Positions 17,867 through 27,814 are shown, counted from the first letter of the stretch. The stretch is 45,287 nucleotides of DNA from Pelagibacteraceae bacterium AG-359-E06 (GCA_003280495.1 QCET01000007.1:1-45287), one strand, 5' to 3'. Translations and numbers: made by a program. The notes: generated by a model from the sequence alone, not told the origin.

Positions 17867-19141
17867 ATGGAAAATCTTAATCTTGTCTCTGTAATATATA
17901 TTATCTGCTTAATTGTAATTTCTGCTATATTATCAGGATCGGAAACATCCATAACTTCAATTCGAAAAAGTAAAATCCATAAGTTAGCAAATAAAGGAGA
18001 CAAAAATGCTTTGAGAGTTTTAAAACTCATTGAAAAAAAGAATGATCTTGTCAGTTCAATTTTAGTTGGTAATAATTTTGTAAATATTTTAGCTTCTGCT
18101 TTGGCAACCGCTATACTAATAAAGTTTTATGGTGACGATGGTGTAATTTATTCAACCATTGTTATGTCTGTTCTAATTGTAATTTTTGCTGAAATACTTC
18201 CAAAAAATATCGCTTTGTTAAAACCAGATAGATACGCCCTAACCTTGTCATTTATACTAACACTTTTTTTAAAGTTTTTTAGTCCTTTCGTTTACATCAT
18301 AAAGAAATTTAATCTGCTAATTTTTAAAATATTCAATATTGAAAAACAAAAAGTTACAGATGCTTCTGTAAGAGAAGATATAAGAAATATTATAAATATG
18401 CACGAAGATGAGGGAATTCTTCTTAAGGATGAAAGAGACATGCTTAATGGAATACTAGATTTAAAGGAAATGACAGTTGAAAAAATTATGACCCACAGGA
18501 AAAATATTTACTCTATTAATATAGATCAGCCAGAGGAATATTTTAAAAAAATCTCACAAAGCTCTTTTAGCAGAATACCTGTTTGGAAAGAAAGTCCAAA
18601 TAATATTTTAGGAGTTGTTCATGCTAAAAAACTTCTCGCAAATATAAATGAAAGTGGAAAAATAGATTTAAAAAATATTAACGATAGTACATTAGATCCA
18701 TGGTTCATTCCTGAAACAACTAAAGTTAAAGATCAATTAAATTCATTCATTGACCGTCACGAAAAAATTGCATTTGTTGTAGATGAGTACGGTGAATTAA
18801 TGGGGCTAATATCTTTAGAGGATATCATAGAGGAAATTGTTGGAAATATTTTCGATGAAAGCGACTTATCAACAATAGGCATTAGAAAAATTGGAAAAAA
18901 TATTTTTAGAGTAAGAGGAGATGTCAATATTAGAGATATGAACAGAACGCTCGATCTGAACCTAAATGAAAAGAATTCATCTACTGTAGCAGGATTTTTG
19001 ATTTATGAAACTGAAACGTTTCCCGATGTTGGACAAACTTTTAAATTCAACAATATTTTATTTGAAATATTAAATAAAAAAAATAATCAAATAACACAAT
19101 TAAAAGTTACTTTACCTGAAAAGAATAAAATTACTCATTAA
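17867..19141 (+). CDS. CNNM/CorC-type membrane protein with CBS pair (HlyC/CorC family)
   Basis: The 424-residue protein has three or four N-terminal membrane helices (DUF21/CNNM domain, residues 1-150, with SGSETSITSIRKSKI and LVGNNFVNILASA). Two CBS domains follow (about 195-325, with VEKIMTHRKNIYSI and the EYGELMGLISLEDIIEEIVG signature), then a C-terminal CorC_HlyC domain ending in VAGFLIYETE. Family members are linked to magnesium or cobalt export or homeostasis; the old name hemolysin is misleading. Its position after aroKB is seen in many Alphaproteobacteria. The ion specificity cannot be read from the sequence. Confidence 0.9.
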   Translation: MENLNLVSVIYIICLIVISAILSGSETSITSIRKSKIHKLANKGDKNALRVLKLIEKKNDLVSSILVGNNFVNILASALATAILIKFYGDDGVIYSTIVMSVLIVIFAEILPKNIALLKPDRYALTLSFILTLFLKFFSPFVYIIKKFNLLIFKIFNIEKQKVTDASVREDIRNIINMHEDEGILLKDERDMLNGILDLKEMTVEKIMTHRKNIYSINIDQPEEYFKKISQSSFSRIPVWKESPNNILGVVHAKKLLANINESGKIDLKNINDSTLDPWFIPETTKVKDQLNSFIDRHEKIAFVVDEYGELMGLISLEDIIEEIVGNIFDESDLSTIGIRKIGKNIFRVRGDVNIRDMNRTLDLNLNEKNSSTVAGFLIYETETFPDVGQTFKFNNILFEILNKKNNQITQLKVTLPEKNKITH

Positions 19142-19385
19142 TTTTTATTTCCAGTGCATGAATAATTCTCATTTCTTCTACTAACGAAGAATAAATCATT
19201 CTATGAATTTCTAATTTATTTTCTTTGGACAAAGTTTTGCTTTTTATTTTAATTAGGAAATGGCTATTGTTATTGTTAGGAGAATCTTTGTGGCCTTGAT
19301 GGTAATGTGAATTATTTATAACTTCTATATCTTCAATATTTAAACTTTTTACAAGTTTTTTTTTAATATTTTCTTCTAATCTCAT
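19131..19385 (-). CDS. bolA: BolA family protein
   Basis: BolA proteins bind monothiol glutaredoxins through a shared 2Fe-2S cluster and take part in iron-sulfur handling. I place the start at the ATG 19385, giving 84 residues. The frame runs further upstream, but that part is an antisense shadow of the dnaJ-like gene. The helix-turn core with SHFLIKIKS, IHRMIYSSLVEEM and the near-invariant His in IHALEIKI is present. The gene sits between the CBS gene (convergent, 11-base overlap) and the divergent dnaJ-cobS-cobT run, an association known from other Alphaproteobacteria. Confidence 0.88.
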   Translation of the reverse strand: MRLEENIKKKLVKSLNIEDIEVINNSHYHQGHKDSPNNNNSHFLIKIKSKTLSKENKLEIHRMIYSSLVEEMRIIHALEIKINE

Positions 19386-19409
19386 TAAATTATTTATAAT
19401 ATATATTAA

Positions 19410-20063
19410 ATGAAAAAAAAATGTGAAAATATTAATTGTACAGAACCTTCGTACAAAAAAGTTTTGATTCGCGATAAAAAGAATAAAGAATATAAAAATT
19501 TGTGTTACGACCACTATAATCTTCATCTTAAAGAAAATAAAAATATTTGCTGCGATTGGGAAAACTGTGATCAAATTGGTGAATTCAAAGCGCCGTCAAA
19601 AAATAGCTTACATTATCTTTGGTTTTGCGAGAAACATATTACAGATTATAACAAAAAATGGGATTTCTTTGACGGTATGTCACAAACAGAAATTGAAAAC
19701 TTTATGTACGATGATATCGTTGGCCATAGAAAAACACAAAAATTTGGATCAAGAGACAATTTTTTTCAAAAGTTATGGAGTAATGCAATTGAAGATGAAT
19801 TATTAATTTTTTCAAAATTTAAAAATAATTTAAATAAAAATAAGTCAAAATATAACGAGAAACAGTTATCGGCACTAAAAAAAATGAATTTAGATGCTAA
19901 TGTTGATTGGTTTGGGATTAGAGAACAATTTAAAAAACTTGTTAAAAAATACCATCCTGATATGAACTCTGGGAATAAAGAATATGAGGAAAAATTAAAG
20001 GATATAACAATTGCATATACATACTTAAAAACAACAATTGAGGAACAAAAAAATATAGCATGA
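19410..20063 (+). CDS. DnaJ-like protein with doubled N-terminal zinc-binding motif
   Basis: The C-terminal 50 residues (about 166-215) form a J domain with the Hsp70-activating HPD at 182-184 (KKYHPDMNSG). Upstream is a cysteine-rich region with two similar units. The first is Cys5-x4-Cys10 with Cys32-x2-His35; the second is Cys48-x4-Cys53 with Cys73-x2-His76, the latter in a WFCEKHITDYNKKWDFF context typical of the alphaproteobacterial family next to cobS. A middle linker (100-160) is lysine-rich. The J domain is at the C-terminus, unlike classical DnaJ. It overlaps cobS by 4 bases, so it is likely to serve the CobS/CobT machine as a co-chaperone; that role is inferred. Confidence 0.88.
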   Translation: MKKKCENINCTEPSYKKVLIRDKKNKEYKNLCYDHYNLHLKENKNICCDWENCDQIGEFKAPSKNSLHYLWFCEKHITDYNKKWDFFDGMSQTEIENFMYDDIVGHRKTQKFGSRDNFFQKLWSNAIEDELLIFSKFKNNLNKNKSKYNEKQLSALKKMNLDANVDWFGIREQFKKLVKKYHPDMNSGNKEYEEKLKDITIAYTYLKTTIEEQKNIA

Positions 20064-21052
20064 GCCAAGTAACATTCGAAAACCAACCTGATTTAAAAAT
20101 ATCTGTTAAACAAACTTTCAATATTGACACGGACATTGAAGTTAAAGCGTTCTCAAAAAAAAATATGTATGTCCCTGAAATTGATGAAAATTATATTTTC
20201 GATAAAGATACTACTTTAGCGATACTCGCTGGATTTTCAAACAATAGAAGGGTTTTAATACAAGGTTTTCACGGAACAGGAAAATCAACACATATAGAAC
20301 AAGTAGCTGCAAGACTTAACTGGCCTTGTATCAGGGTTAACCTCGACAGTCATATTAGTAGAATAGATTTAATAGGTAAAGACGCCATTGTAATTAAAGA
20401 AAACAAGCAGATCACAGAATTCAAAGAAGGTATTATTCCTTGGTCATTACAAAATCCAGTTGCGTTAGTATTTGACGAATATGATGCTGGTAGACCTGAT
20501 GTTATGTTTGTAATTCAAAGAGTTTTAGAAAGTGATGGAAAATTTACTCTTCTAGATAAAAACAAAGTAATTAAACAACACAATTTTTTTAGACTATTCG
20601 CAACTACGAATACAATCGGATTAGGTGATACAACTGGATTATATCACGGAACACAACAAATCAATCAAGGGCAAATGGATAGATGGAATATTGTAACAGC
20701 CCTAAATTATTTGAAACAGGAGAAGGAGGAAGAAATTATATTAGCTAAATGCAATCATTTAAATAATTCAGAAGGAAAAAAAATAATAAGCAATATGGTA
20801 AAGACCGCTAACCTTACAAGAAATGGTTTTGCTAATGGAGATATATCAACGGTGATGAGCCCTCGAACTGTTATTACATGGGCAGATAACTACAAAATTT
20901 TTAAAGATCTTTCGCACGCATTTAAAATATCTTTTTTAAACAAGTGCGATGAATTAGAAAGAGCAATTGTATCAGAGTATTATCAAAGATGTTTTGGCCA
21001 AGAAATAAAAGACAATATTTCTGATAATCAATCATCTGATAAAGATGAATAA
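20060..21052 (+). CDS. cobS: CobS-type AAA+ ATPase
   Basis: CobS is the AAA+ subunit of aerobic cobaltochelatase (CobNST), which inserts cobalt into hydrogenobyrinic diamide. The 330-residue protein has an N-terminal CobS segment, Walker [10 protein letters not shown] (69-77), Walker [10 protein letters not shown] (136-144) and a sensor-like LFATTNT. Nothing in this window encodes the chelatase subunit CobN, and SAR11 bacteria are known to lack cobalamin synthesis. The pair with cobT may therefore act on another target. It overlaps cobT by 8 bases and the dnaJ-like gene by 4, indicating one operon. Confidence 0.93.
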   Translation: MSQVTFENQPDLKISVKQTFNIDTDIEVKAFSKKNMYVPEIDENYIFDKDTTLAILAGFSNNRRVLIQGFHGTGKSTHIEQVAARLNWPCIRVNLDSHISRIDLIGKDAIVIKENKQITEFKEGIIPWSLQNPVALVFDEYDAGRPDVMFVIQRVLESDGKFTLLDKNKVIKQHNFFRLFATTNTIGLGDTTGLYHGTQQINQGQMDRWNIVTALNYLKQEKEEEIILAKCNHLNNSEGKKIISNMVKTANLTRNGFANGDISTVMSPRTVITWADNYKIFKDLSHAFKISFLNKCDELERAIVSEYYQRCFGQEIKDNISDNQSSDKDE

Positions 21053-22820
21053 TAATCTAGAAAAGATAAAGAATGCACTACAGTCCACAGCTAAAGCCTT
21101 GGCTAGAAAAAATATTAAAGAAAAAAAAGAAAAGTTTAATACAATAAATCCACCTCAACTTTTTTCGTTAAAAAACAAAGAAGAAATAATTGAAGCTCGA
21201 GTCACTTTAGATAGTCAGGCTTTAAAAATCAAATACAATGATGAGAACATTTCAAAAAAAAATGAACCTGCGGGACAAATAAGCAAAAGTTTATATAAGA
21301 TTGCTGAAAAAATTAGATACGAAAAAATTGGTAGTGAGCAGTACGATGGAGTAAAAAAAAATATTAATGATTTTTATACAAAAAAAATTACAAATAGCGA
21401 AATCCACTCTCAAAATTTTATTGCCGACGCATTTGAAGCTTATTTAAGAAAAAAACTAATGAATTTTAAAGTACCTAATAATAAAAAAAAAGATTTTGAT
21501 CGATGGGATGAATTTTTTAATGAAAAGATAATGAATAAAGTATCAAATCTTAGCAAAAATATAAATGACCAAAAACAATATTCCGACAATATTAATTCTA
21601 TTATTCAAGATTTGGATTTAAAAGATCAAGATACAAACCCACAAAATGTTCAAAATGATGAAAATGAGGACAACAATGATCAAAATGAAAATCAGCAACA
21701 ACAGTTAGAAAATGAACAGGATCAAAACTCTGACGAACAAAATATAGATATGGAAAATATTGTTCCTGAAATTGAATTCGATCCTGAGATGAATAATACA
21801 GAGGTATTCTTAGAAGATAGTGAAGATAATGATATGCAAAATATGCAACGGAAATCATCAAAAGATGGTAAAATTAATAAATATAAAATTTTCACAAATA
21901 AATTTGACAAAACTATCGACGCAAAAGATCTGATAGCAGGTGATGAAATATTTAAACTAAGAAATAATTTAGATTTACAGATGTCAAATCTTCAAACGTT
22001 TATATCAAGACTAGCTAATAAACTTCAAAGAAAATTGCTAGCAAAACAAAATAGATCATGGAACTTTGATCTTGAAGAAGGTTTATTAGACTCTTCAAAG
22101 CTACCAAGAGTTATCATGGACCCTTTTAATTCTTTATCTTATAAAAAAGAAAAAGATATTGATTTTAAAGATACTGTTGTAACTCTGCTAATAGATAATT
22201 CTGGTTCTATGCGTGGTCGTCCAATAACCATAGCCGCAATATGTGCTGATATACTATCAAGAACACTCGAAAGATGTTCTGTCAAAGTAGAAATATTAGG
22301 CTTTACTACTATGAATTGGAAGGGCGGAAAAAGTAGAGAGATTTGGATGAAAAATAAAATTGAAAATCCAGGAAGACTTAATGATTTATGTCATATAATT
22401 TACAAATCAGCTGATTTACCTTGGAGACGAGCAAAAAGTAATTTAGGTTTAATGCTAAAAGAAGGCATATTAAAAGAAAATATCGATGGTGAAGCAATTT
22501 TGTGGGCTCATAGTCGCTTAAAAAAAAGAAAAGAAGAACGAAAAATATTAATGGTAATTTCAGATGGTGCACCTGTTGACGACTCTACATTATCTGTCAA
22601 TCCCGGGAATTATTTAGAACTTCATTTAAAAAAAGTTATTAAATGGATTGAAAATCATTCAGACATCGAAATTAATGCAATTGGTATCGGACATGATGTA
22701 ACAAATTATTACGATAATGCATTGAAAATTGCGGATGTGTCAGAGCTAGGAGATGCTATCGTTGATAGACTGGTTGATCTTTTTTCTAAAAAATCAATTA
22801 GAAAAAGGTCGATTAACTAG
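21045..22820 (+). CDS. cobT: CobT-type von Willebrand A protein
   Basis: CobT pairs with CobS in a ring-shaped chaperone-like complex. The 591-residue protein has an N-terminal helical region. About 80 residues of acidic, Asn/Gln-rich low complexity follow (roughly 190-270), and then a C-terminal vWA domain with the metal-site motif DNSGSMRG (Asp384 onward) and [11 protein letters not shown]. The MIDAS Asp and Ser residues are intact, so the domain should bind a divalent ion. The end overlaps the convergent queuosine-transporter gene by 27 bases. Without CobN its substrate is unclear; the name is by homology. Confidence 0.92.
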   Translation: MNNNLEKIKNALQSTAKALARKNIKEKKEKFNTINPPQLFSLKNKEEIIEARVTLDSQALKIKYNDENISKKNEPAGQISKSLYKIAEKIRYEKIGSEQYDGVKKNINDFYTKKITNSEIHSQNFIADAFEAYLRKKLMNFKVPNNKKKDFDRWDEFFNEKIMNKVSNLSKNINDQKQYSDNINSIIQDLDLKDQDTNPQNVQNDENEDNNDQNENQQQQLENEQDQNSDEQNIDMENIVPEIEFDPEMNNTEVFLEDSEDNDMQNMQRKSSKDGKINKYKIFTNKFDKTIDAKDLIAGDEIFKLRNNLDLQMSNLQTFISRLANKLQRKLLAKQNRSWNFDLEEGLLDSSKLPRVIMDPFNSLSYKKEKDIDFKDTVVTLLIDNSGSMRGRPITIAAICADILSRTLERCSVKVEILGFTTMNWKGGKSREIWMKNKIENPGRLNDLCHIIYKSADLPWRRAKSNLGLMLKEGILKENIDGEAILWAHSRLKKRKEERKILMVISDGAPVDDSTLSVNPGNYLELHLKKVIKWIENHSDIEINAIGIGHDVTNYYDNALKIADVSELGDAIVDRLVDLFSKKSIRKRSIN

Positions 22821-23369
22821 AAATAAATTTAAAATAATTAATCTAAATGGTATTAAAAGCAATAACGCCATTAACATTTTTACACAAAAATCACCTATTG
22901 ATAAAGTAATCCAAGGAACACCTGTATTGTAAAAGGCTATAGAGAAAAATATTAGTGTATCGAAAAATGACGCGATTGATGATGATACAATTGGAGGAAT
23001 AAACCAACTCTTGAGATTTCTAAGTTTATCGAAAATCTTAGCATCCATTGTTTGCGCAACTAGAAATGCAATCCCAGAACCAACAACAATTCTTATAGAT
23101 ATGAGATCAATAGCTTTTAATGAAAACAATGAAGATATAAAAACACCCCAGATAAATCCAATAATAATAATTTTTTTTGCAAAACTAAGTCCATAAATTC
23201 TATTTGCAATATCGGTTACTAGAAATGCTATGGGATAAGTAAAAGCTCCCCAAGTTAAGATATTTTGTAAATTTAAAAAATTAAATTGAAACTGCACGAG
23301 GTAGTTTGATGCTAATACTATTAACATCATTGCTATTACAAAAGGAACAATTTTTAAGTTCTTTTTCAA
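22794..23369 (-). CDS. Queuosine precursor transporter (VUT/YhhQ family)
   Basis: VUT/YhhQ proteins import queuosine precursors such as preQ0 or preQ1 for tRNA modification. The 191-residue protein has about six membrane helices. Family segments include ASNYLVQF, the [21 protein letters not shown] signature and [11 protein letters not shown] at the end. It starts 1 base after the rpmB stop and probably shares its transcript. Salvage rather than synthesis fits a streamlined genome, but no queuosine synthesis gene lies in this window to test that. Confidence 0.88.
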   Translation of the reverse strand: MKKNLKIVPFVIAMMLIVLASNYLVQFQFNFLNLQNILTWGAFTYPIAFLVTDIANRIYGLSFAKKIIIIGFIWGVFISSLFSLKAIDLISIRIVVGSGIAFLVAQTMDAKIFDKLRNLKSWFIPPIVSSSIASFFDTLIFFSIAFYNTGVPWITLSIGDFCVKMLMALLLLIPFRLIILNLFLVNRPFSN

Positions 23370-23370
23370 T

Positions 23371-23652
23371 TTATTTATTTTTCGAAATGATAATTTTTCT
23401 TAATTTTTTTATTTTAGGAGATAGGTTTTTATTTTTTGCCTTAAGTAAGTACTCATCTAATCCTCCCTTAAAATCGACCGCTTTTAACGCTCTAGCAGAC
23501 AATTTAACCTTAATATTTCTTTTTAAGATTTCACTTTTCAAAGAAACTTCTTTTATATTCGGATAAAATTTTCTTTTAGTCTTGTTGTTTGAGTGACTAA
23601 CATTATTGCCGCTCATAGGTTTTTTACCAGTTAATTCACAAAAATTCGCCAT
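23371..23652 (-). CDS. rpmB: Large ribosomal subunit protein bL28
   Basis: bL28 is a small protein of the 50S subunit. I chose the ATG at 23652 (93 residues), because MANFCELTGKKPMSGNNVSHSNNKTKR is the standard start. An upstream TTG extension to 23691 is not family-like. The C-terminal half is the expected basic region with KVKLSARALKAVDFKGG. A sigma-70-like promoter ends only about 10 bases before this ATG and no Shine-Dalgarno sequence is visible, so the mRNA may be nearly leaderless. It is followed at once by the queuosine transporter gene. Confidence 0.95.
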   Translation of the reverse strand: MANFCELTGKKPMSGNNVSHSNNKTKRKFYPNIKEVSLKSEILKRNIKVKLSARALKAVDFKGGLDEYLLKAKNKNLSPKIKKLRKIIISKNK

Positions 23653-23662
23653 AATTTGTAGA

Positions 23663-23691
23663 GGTATATTTTGATAAAATATGTGGGTCAA
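23663..23691 (-). promoter_or_regulatory. Sigma-70-type promoter of rpmB
   Basis: On the minus strand, TTGACC (23691-23686, 5 of 6 to consensus) is followed by a 17-base spacer and TATACC (23668-23663, 4 of 6). A start about 7 bases further on would leave only about 4 bases before the rpmB ATG at 23652. The same -10 hexamer TATACC appears before lysS. Confidence 0.5.
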
Positions 23692-23757
23692 GGTTTAATT
23701 TATCCTATTTGACATTTCATTAACCAAGGAATAATTGATTAATAATAAAATAAATAA

Positions 23758-24816
23758 ATGTTTGATATTTATCTTCCAATAGCAGAAGTATTTATAAACG
23801 CGCCATTATTGCTTTTAATTAGCACAATTGTCGGTCTTTTAACGGGAATGCTTGGTATAGGAGGAGGATTTTTAATGACTCCAATTTTAATTTTTTTTGG
23901 AATACCTCCGATATATGCTGTGGCGAATGGAGCCAATAATATTTTAGCAGCCTCTGTCTCAGGAACTTTAGCACATTATTTTAAAGGACAACTAGATTTA
24001 AAAATGGGTGCCCTAATATTAGTTGGGGGTATAGTTGGATCAATAATCGGTATTGAAATTTTTAATTATTTTTTGAATGAGGGTTCAATAAATAATATAA
24101 TTTCAATACTTTTTTTTGGGTTATTAACTCTGGTGGGTCTGTCAATGCTTTTTGAAAGCCTGAGTGAGATTAGAAGAATTAAAAATAGAAGATTTATAAG
24201 ACGAAAGCTACATAAGCATTATTGGATACATAATTTACCTTTTAAAACTAGAATCAGATCCTCTAAACTTTACATAAGTGTAATACCTCCAATATTTTTT
24301 GGAATATTAATAGGATTATTATCCTCAATTCTTGGTGTAGGTGGAGCTTTTTTATTAGTTCCAATTTTAATTTATATAATAGGTATGCCTGCAAAATTGG
24401 TACCAGGAACTTCATTGTTGGCAATGATATTTGTAATGATAGGAGTTACACTGCTACACGCATTACAAAATAATACAATCGATTTTTATCTTGTTTTAAT
24501 TTTGGTTTTAGGATCTGTTACTGGTGCACAAATAGGCACATATATTAATATTAAAATGAAAGGTGAACAACTGAGAGCTATATTATCAGTTGTCGTGCTT
24601 GGTTGTGGATTAAAATTTGGTTATGATTTATTTCAGCAGAAAATTATACCGGCAGTTAACATTACAAATTTAAAAGGTCCAATTGAGTTAAATTCTTTCT
24701 CTCAGGGTCTGATAAATATTTCAAATCAAAATCCTGAAATTTATGCGATTTTCTCTATAACTGTAGCAATCGTATTAGGCATTATCGTAGCATACAGTTT
24801 TAAGAAATTATTTTAA
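23758..24816 (+). CDS. TauE/SafE family (TSUP) membrane permease
   Basis: TSUP permeases move sulfite, sulfonate-derived or other small organic anions across the inner membrane. The 352-residue protein has the duplicated architecture of the family. Each half begins with a glycine-rich signature, GMLGIGGGFLMTPIL near residue 30 and SILGVGGAFLLVPIL near residue 190, joined by a basic cytoplasmic linker (RRIKNRRFIRRKLHKHYW). About eight or nine hydrophobic segments are visible. It abuts the DUF3429 gene, with the stop and next ATG overlapping by 1 base. The substrate cannot be told from sequence; no sulfur or taurine gene is next to it here. Confidence 0.88.
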   Translation: MFDIYLPIAEVFINAPLLLLISTIVGLLTGMLGIGGGFLMTPILIFFGIPPIYAVANGANNILAASVSGTLAHYFKGQLDLKMGALILVGGIVGSIIGIEIFNYFLNEGSINNIISILFFGLLTLVGLSMLFESLSEIRRIKNRRFIRRKLHKHYWIHNLPFKTRIRSSKLYISVIPPIFFGILIGLLSSILGVGGAFLLVPILIYIIGMPAKLVPGTSLLAMIFVMIGVTLLHALQNNTIDFYLVLILVLGSVTGAQIGTYINIKMKGEQLRAILSVVVLGCGLKFGYDLFQQKIIPAVNITNLKGPIELNSFSQGLINISNQNPEIYAIFSITVAIVLGIIVAYSFKKLF

Positions 24817-25238
24817 TGGTAAATAAAAAACTAATTAATACCTTGTCTTATTTAGGTTTAGTCCCATTCTATGTAATATTAATTTTTTATTTTTTTAATA
24901 AAAATTTCTATTTAATAGATATATTTTTTTACTATTCTTTAGTTATCATAACTTTTTTATCAGGTTGCTCGTGGGTTAGGCTTATTGAAACCAATAAAAT
25001 ATCTTTAATTATAGTGACTATTTTTACACCAATATTAAATTTAGTTGCTGAAATATTCCTCAGTTCATACCTTAAAGGAGTACTATATCTTATATTTTAT
25101 TATTTAATTTTTTTCATTGATAAAAAATATATCACTTACTCACCAGATTATATTTTTATGAGAAGAAATTTAACTTATTTAGTAATGCTATCTCAAATTA
25201 TAATGTTAATTGTTATTTATACCAACAACCTCGGATAA
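24816..25238 (+). CDS. DUF3429 family membrane protein
   Basis: This 140-residue integral membrane protein has about five hydrophobic segments. It matches the general pattern of DUF3429: an N-terminal LSYLGLVPFYVILI and a second segment ending in ITFLSGCSWVRL, corresponding to the family's SFLGGxHWG region. It is translationally coupled to the TSUP permease and its end overlaps the convergent pyrD by 33 bases. The family function is unknown to me. Confidence 0.7.
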   Translation: MVNKKLINTLSYLGLVPFYVILIFYFFNKNFYLIDIFFYYSLVIITFLSGCSWVRLIETNKISLIIVTIFTPILNLVAEIFLSSYLKGVLYLIFYYLIFFIDKKYITYSPDYIFMRRNLTYLVMLSQIIMLIVIYTNNLG

Positions 25239-26255
25239 ATTTTTAAAGCCATCTCTATCTAAAAGATTACTTAGTTCTTCATTTATTGATGATGCTATTA
25301 AAGGACCTTGATAAACTAGTGATGTATAAAGCTGTAACAGTGATGCTCCACACTTGATTTTTTCGTAAGCTGTTTCACCATCAAATACACCTCCCACTCC
25401 AATTATGGGGATTTTTTTACCAATAAACTTATAAAATATTTTTATTTTATCATTAGAAATTTTAAAAATAGGAAATCCTGATAGACCCCCACTCTCTTGC
25501 CTATTTTGATTAATCAATTTCTCACGATTTAAAACTGATGTATTTGTTAAAATTATACCATTCACACTTTCCTTTAAAAGAAGTTCACACATCTTCTCTA
25601 TATTTTTATTTTCAAAGTCTGGAGATAATTTAATTAAAATCGGAATTTTTGAATTATTACTATTAATATTATTAATTTCACTTAATAAATCTCCTAATTT
25701 ATCAAGGTCATGGAAATCTCTTAAACCCTCAGTATTTGGTGAAGATATATTTATTGTTATATAATCAGCTAAGTCCTTAAGTTCTTTAATTAGATATAAA
25801 TAATCTTCTATTTTTTGAGCATTACTTTTATTTGGACCAACATTTATTCCTAAAATTCCTTGTGGTTTGTCATTTAATATTCTGCTTTTTAATTTATCAA
25901 AACCATCATTTGGAAATCCGAGTCTGTTAATAATTGCTTTATCTTCTGATAAACGAAATACTCTAGGTTTAGCATTTCCATTTTGTGGTTTAGGAGTTAC
26001 TGTACCAACCTCCACGAAACCAAAGCCAAGTTTTAAAAATTTATTATAAACTTCTGCATTTTTGTCAAAGCCGGCTGCAAGACCTATAGGAGATTTAAAT
26101 TCTTTATTAAATAATTTCGAAGCAAGATTCAATTTTGGTTTAGAAACTAAAAGATTAAGTGGGAGTAAATTACTTTTTAAAGCCTTTATAGCAATTGAAT
26201 GGGCAATCTCAGGGTCTGTTTTTTTTAAAAATGTATTAATTAAATCATATATCAT
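25206..26255 (-). CDS. pyrD: Dihydroorotate dehydrogenase (quinone), class 2
   Basis: PyrD oxidises dihydroorotate to orotate in pyrimidine synthesis, passing electrons to membrane quinone. The 349 residues, with an N-terminal amphipathic helix (MIYDLINTFLKKTDPEIAHSIAIKAL), mark the membrane-associated class 2 enzyme. FMN and substrate motifs are present: SPIGLAAGFDKNAEVY, GTVTPKPQNGN, TINISSPNTEGLR with the catalytic Ser, ILIKLSPD, and GVGGVFDG near the end. It follows lysS after 2 bases and is probably co-transcribed with it. Confidence 0.96.
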   Translation of the reverse strand: MIYDLINTFLKKTDPEIAHSIAIKALKSNLLPLNLLVSKPKLNLASKLFNKEFKSPIGLAAGFDKNAEVYNKFLKLGFGFVEVGTVTPKPQNGNAKPRVFRLSEDKAIINRLGFPNDGFDKLKSRILNDKPQGILGINVGPNKSNAQKIEDYLYLIKELKDLADYITINISSPNTEGLRDFHDLDKLGDLLSEINNINSNNSKIPILIKLSPDFENKNIEKMCELLLKESVNGIILTNTSVLNREKLINQNRQESGGLSGFPIFKISNDKIKIFYKFIGKKIPIIGVGGVFDGETAYEKIKCGASLLQLYTSLVYQGPLIASSINEELSNLLDRDGFKNLSEVVGINNN

Positions 26256-26257
26256 AA

Positions 26258-27814
26258 CTATTTTATTTTTGACTCTATTAATTCTTTTGTTTCTTTTGTC
26301 CCATAAAATTTAATAAACGAACCCATTCTTGGTCCTTGCTGGTCACCAAAAACTATTTCGTAAATAGCTTTAAACCAATCCCTAAGTTTTTCTTTAGGAT
26401 AATATTTTTTTCCAATCGTGAATACTTCAGTTTGAATTTCAGATGATGTTAATTTTTCGTCTAATGAACTAAGTAATGAAACCAAATCATTTAAAGCATT
26501 CTTTTCAGTATCATTTGGTTTTCTATATATTTTTTTTGGCTTCACTATATCCTTATAGTAAACTATAGCTTTGCCAATTAAAGTTTTCAAAATAGGAAAT
26601 TCATCTTTATTTAACTTCGTATTATAATTTTTAATGAATTTCCAAATAATATCCTGATCTTCAGCATTGCTAGCACTGACAAGATTTAAAAGTACAGCAA
26701 ATGAGATAATAATTTTTTCTACTGGTGGCTTCCCATTATGAACATGCCATACTGGGTTGCCTAATTTTTCTTTTATATCTTGATCAATGAATTTTTCTAA
26801 AAAATTTAAATACTCATCCACTGCTTTTGGTATTACCTCAGGATAAAGTTTCTTTGCTCTTTGTGGATTTTGATACATATAAAATGCAAGACTTTCATGT
26901 GATGCATACTTAAGCCAATCCTCAATTAAGATTCCATTTCCTTTTGATTTAGATATTTTTTCTCCTTTGTCATCTAAAAAAAGTTCATAAAAAAAACCAT
27001 TAGGTGGTTGAGCTCCTAATAACTTACAAATTTTTGACGAGAGCTCTGCACTTGGAATAAGATCTTTTCCGTACATTTCAAAGTCGACATTTAATGCATA
27101 CCATCTCATTGCCCAATCGACTTTCCATTGAAGTTTACATTTGCCTTTGGTTACCTGAGTTTTTATTTTTTTTCCATCAACTTCGTAGACAATTTCTCCT
27201 TTGTCTTTTAACACTTCAACTATTGGAACTTCTAAAACCCTACCAGTAGTATTACAAATAGGCAAAAATGGACTATAAGTTTTTCTTCTCTCTGGTCCTA
27301 ATGTAGGTAAAATTAGGTCCATAACTTTTTCATAATTCTCCAAAACCTTTAATAATGATTTGTCAAATTCACCCTTTTGATAGAGACTTGTAGAACTTTT
27401 GAAATCATATTTAAATTTAAAATCATTAAGAAACTTTTTTAGCATTTCATTATTGTGCTCACCGTAACTAGAAAATTTATTAAAGGGGTCAGGTATTGAT
27501 GTCAGTGGTTTTCCGAGATGATTTTTTAAAATTTCCGAATTTGTAATATTTTCTGGAATTTTTCTTAATCCATCCAAATCGTCTGAAAATGTAAATAACT
27601 TTGTAGGTATCTTAGAAATCTTTTGAAAGGCTTGTATTACCATTGTTGTTCTGCACACTTCGCCGAACGTCCCGATATGCGGTAATCCGCTGGGTCCGTA
27701 GCCTGTTTGAAACAGAGCATAACCTTTATCTTCAATTTGTTTTTTTCTTTTTTTGAGAAGATTTTTTGCCTCTACAAATGGCCATGATTTACTGTTTAAA
27801 TAATCATTATTCAT
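26258..27814 (-). CDS. lysS: Lysyl-tRNA synthetase, class I
   Basis: This enzyme charges tRNA-Lys. It is the class I type found in archaea and most Alphaproteobacteria, unrelated to the class II LysRS of most bacteria. The Rossmann-fold signatures are clear: HIGT in GLPHIGTFGE and KISKSKGN as the KMSKS loop. Start: ATG at 27814 (518 residues), giving MNNDYLNSKSWPFVEAKNLL. An in-frame TTG at 27832 would add six basic residues and is less likely. A promoter-like pair lies about 40 bases upstream. pyrD follows 2 bases after its stop. Confidence 0.95.
   Translation of the reverse strand: MNNDYLNSKSWPFVEAKNLLKKRKKQIEDKGYALFQTGYGPSGLPHIGTFGEVCRTTMVIQAFQKISKIPTKLFTFSDDLDGLRKIPENITNSEILKNHLGKPLTSIPDPFNKFSSYGEHNNEMLKKFLNDFKFKYDFKSSTSLYQKGEFDKSLLKVLENYEKVMDLILPTLGPERRKTYSPFLPICNTTGRVLEVPIVEVLKDKGEIVYEVDGKKIKTQVTKGKCKLQWKVDWAMRWYALNVDFEMYGKDLIPSAELSSKICKLLGAQPPNGFFYELFLDDKGEKISKSKGNGILIEDWLKYASHESLAFYMYQNPQRAKKLYPEVIPKAVDEYLNFLEKFIDQDIKEKLGNPVWHVHNGKPPVEKIIISFAVLLNLVSASNAEDQDIIWKFIKNYNTKLNKDEFPILKTLIGKAIVYYKDIVKPKKIYRKPNDTEKNALNDLVSLLSSLDEKLTSSEIQTEVFTIGKKYYPKEKLRDWFKAIYEIVFGDQQGPRMGSFIKFYGTKETKELIESKIK

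Noticed and set aside
19386..19574. N-terminal extension of the bolA frame
   Set aside because: The extra 63 residues are Phe/Ile-rich and antisense to the dnaJ-like gene; BolA length fits the ATG at 19385.
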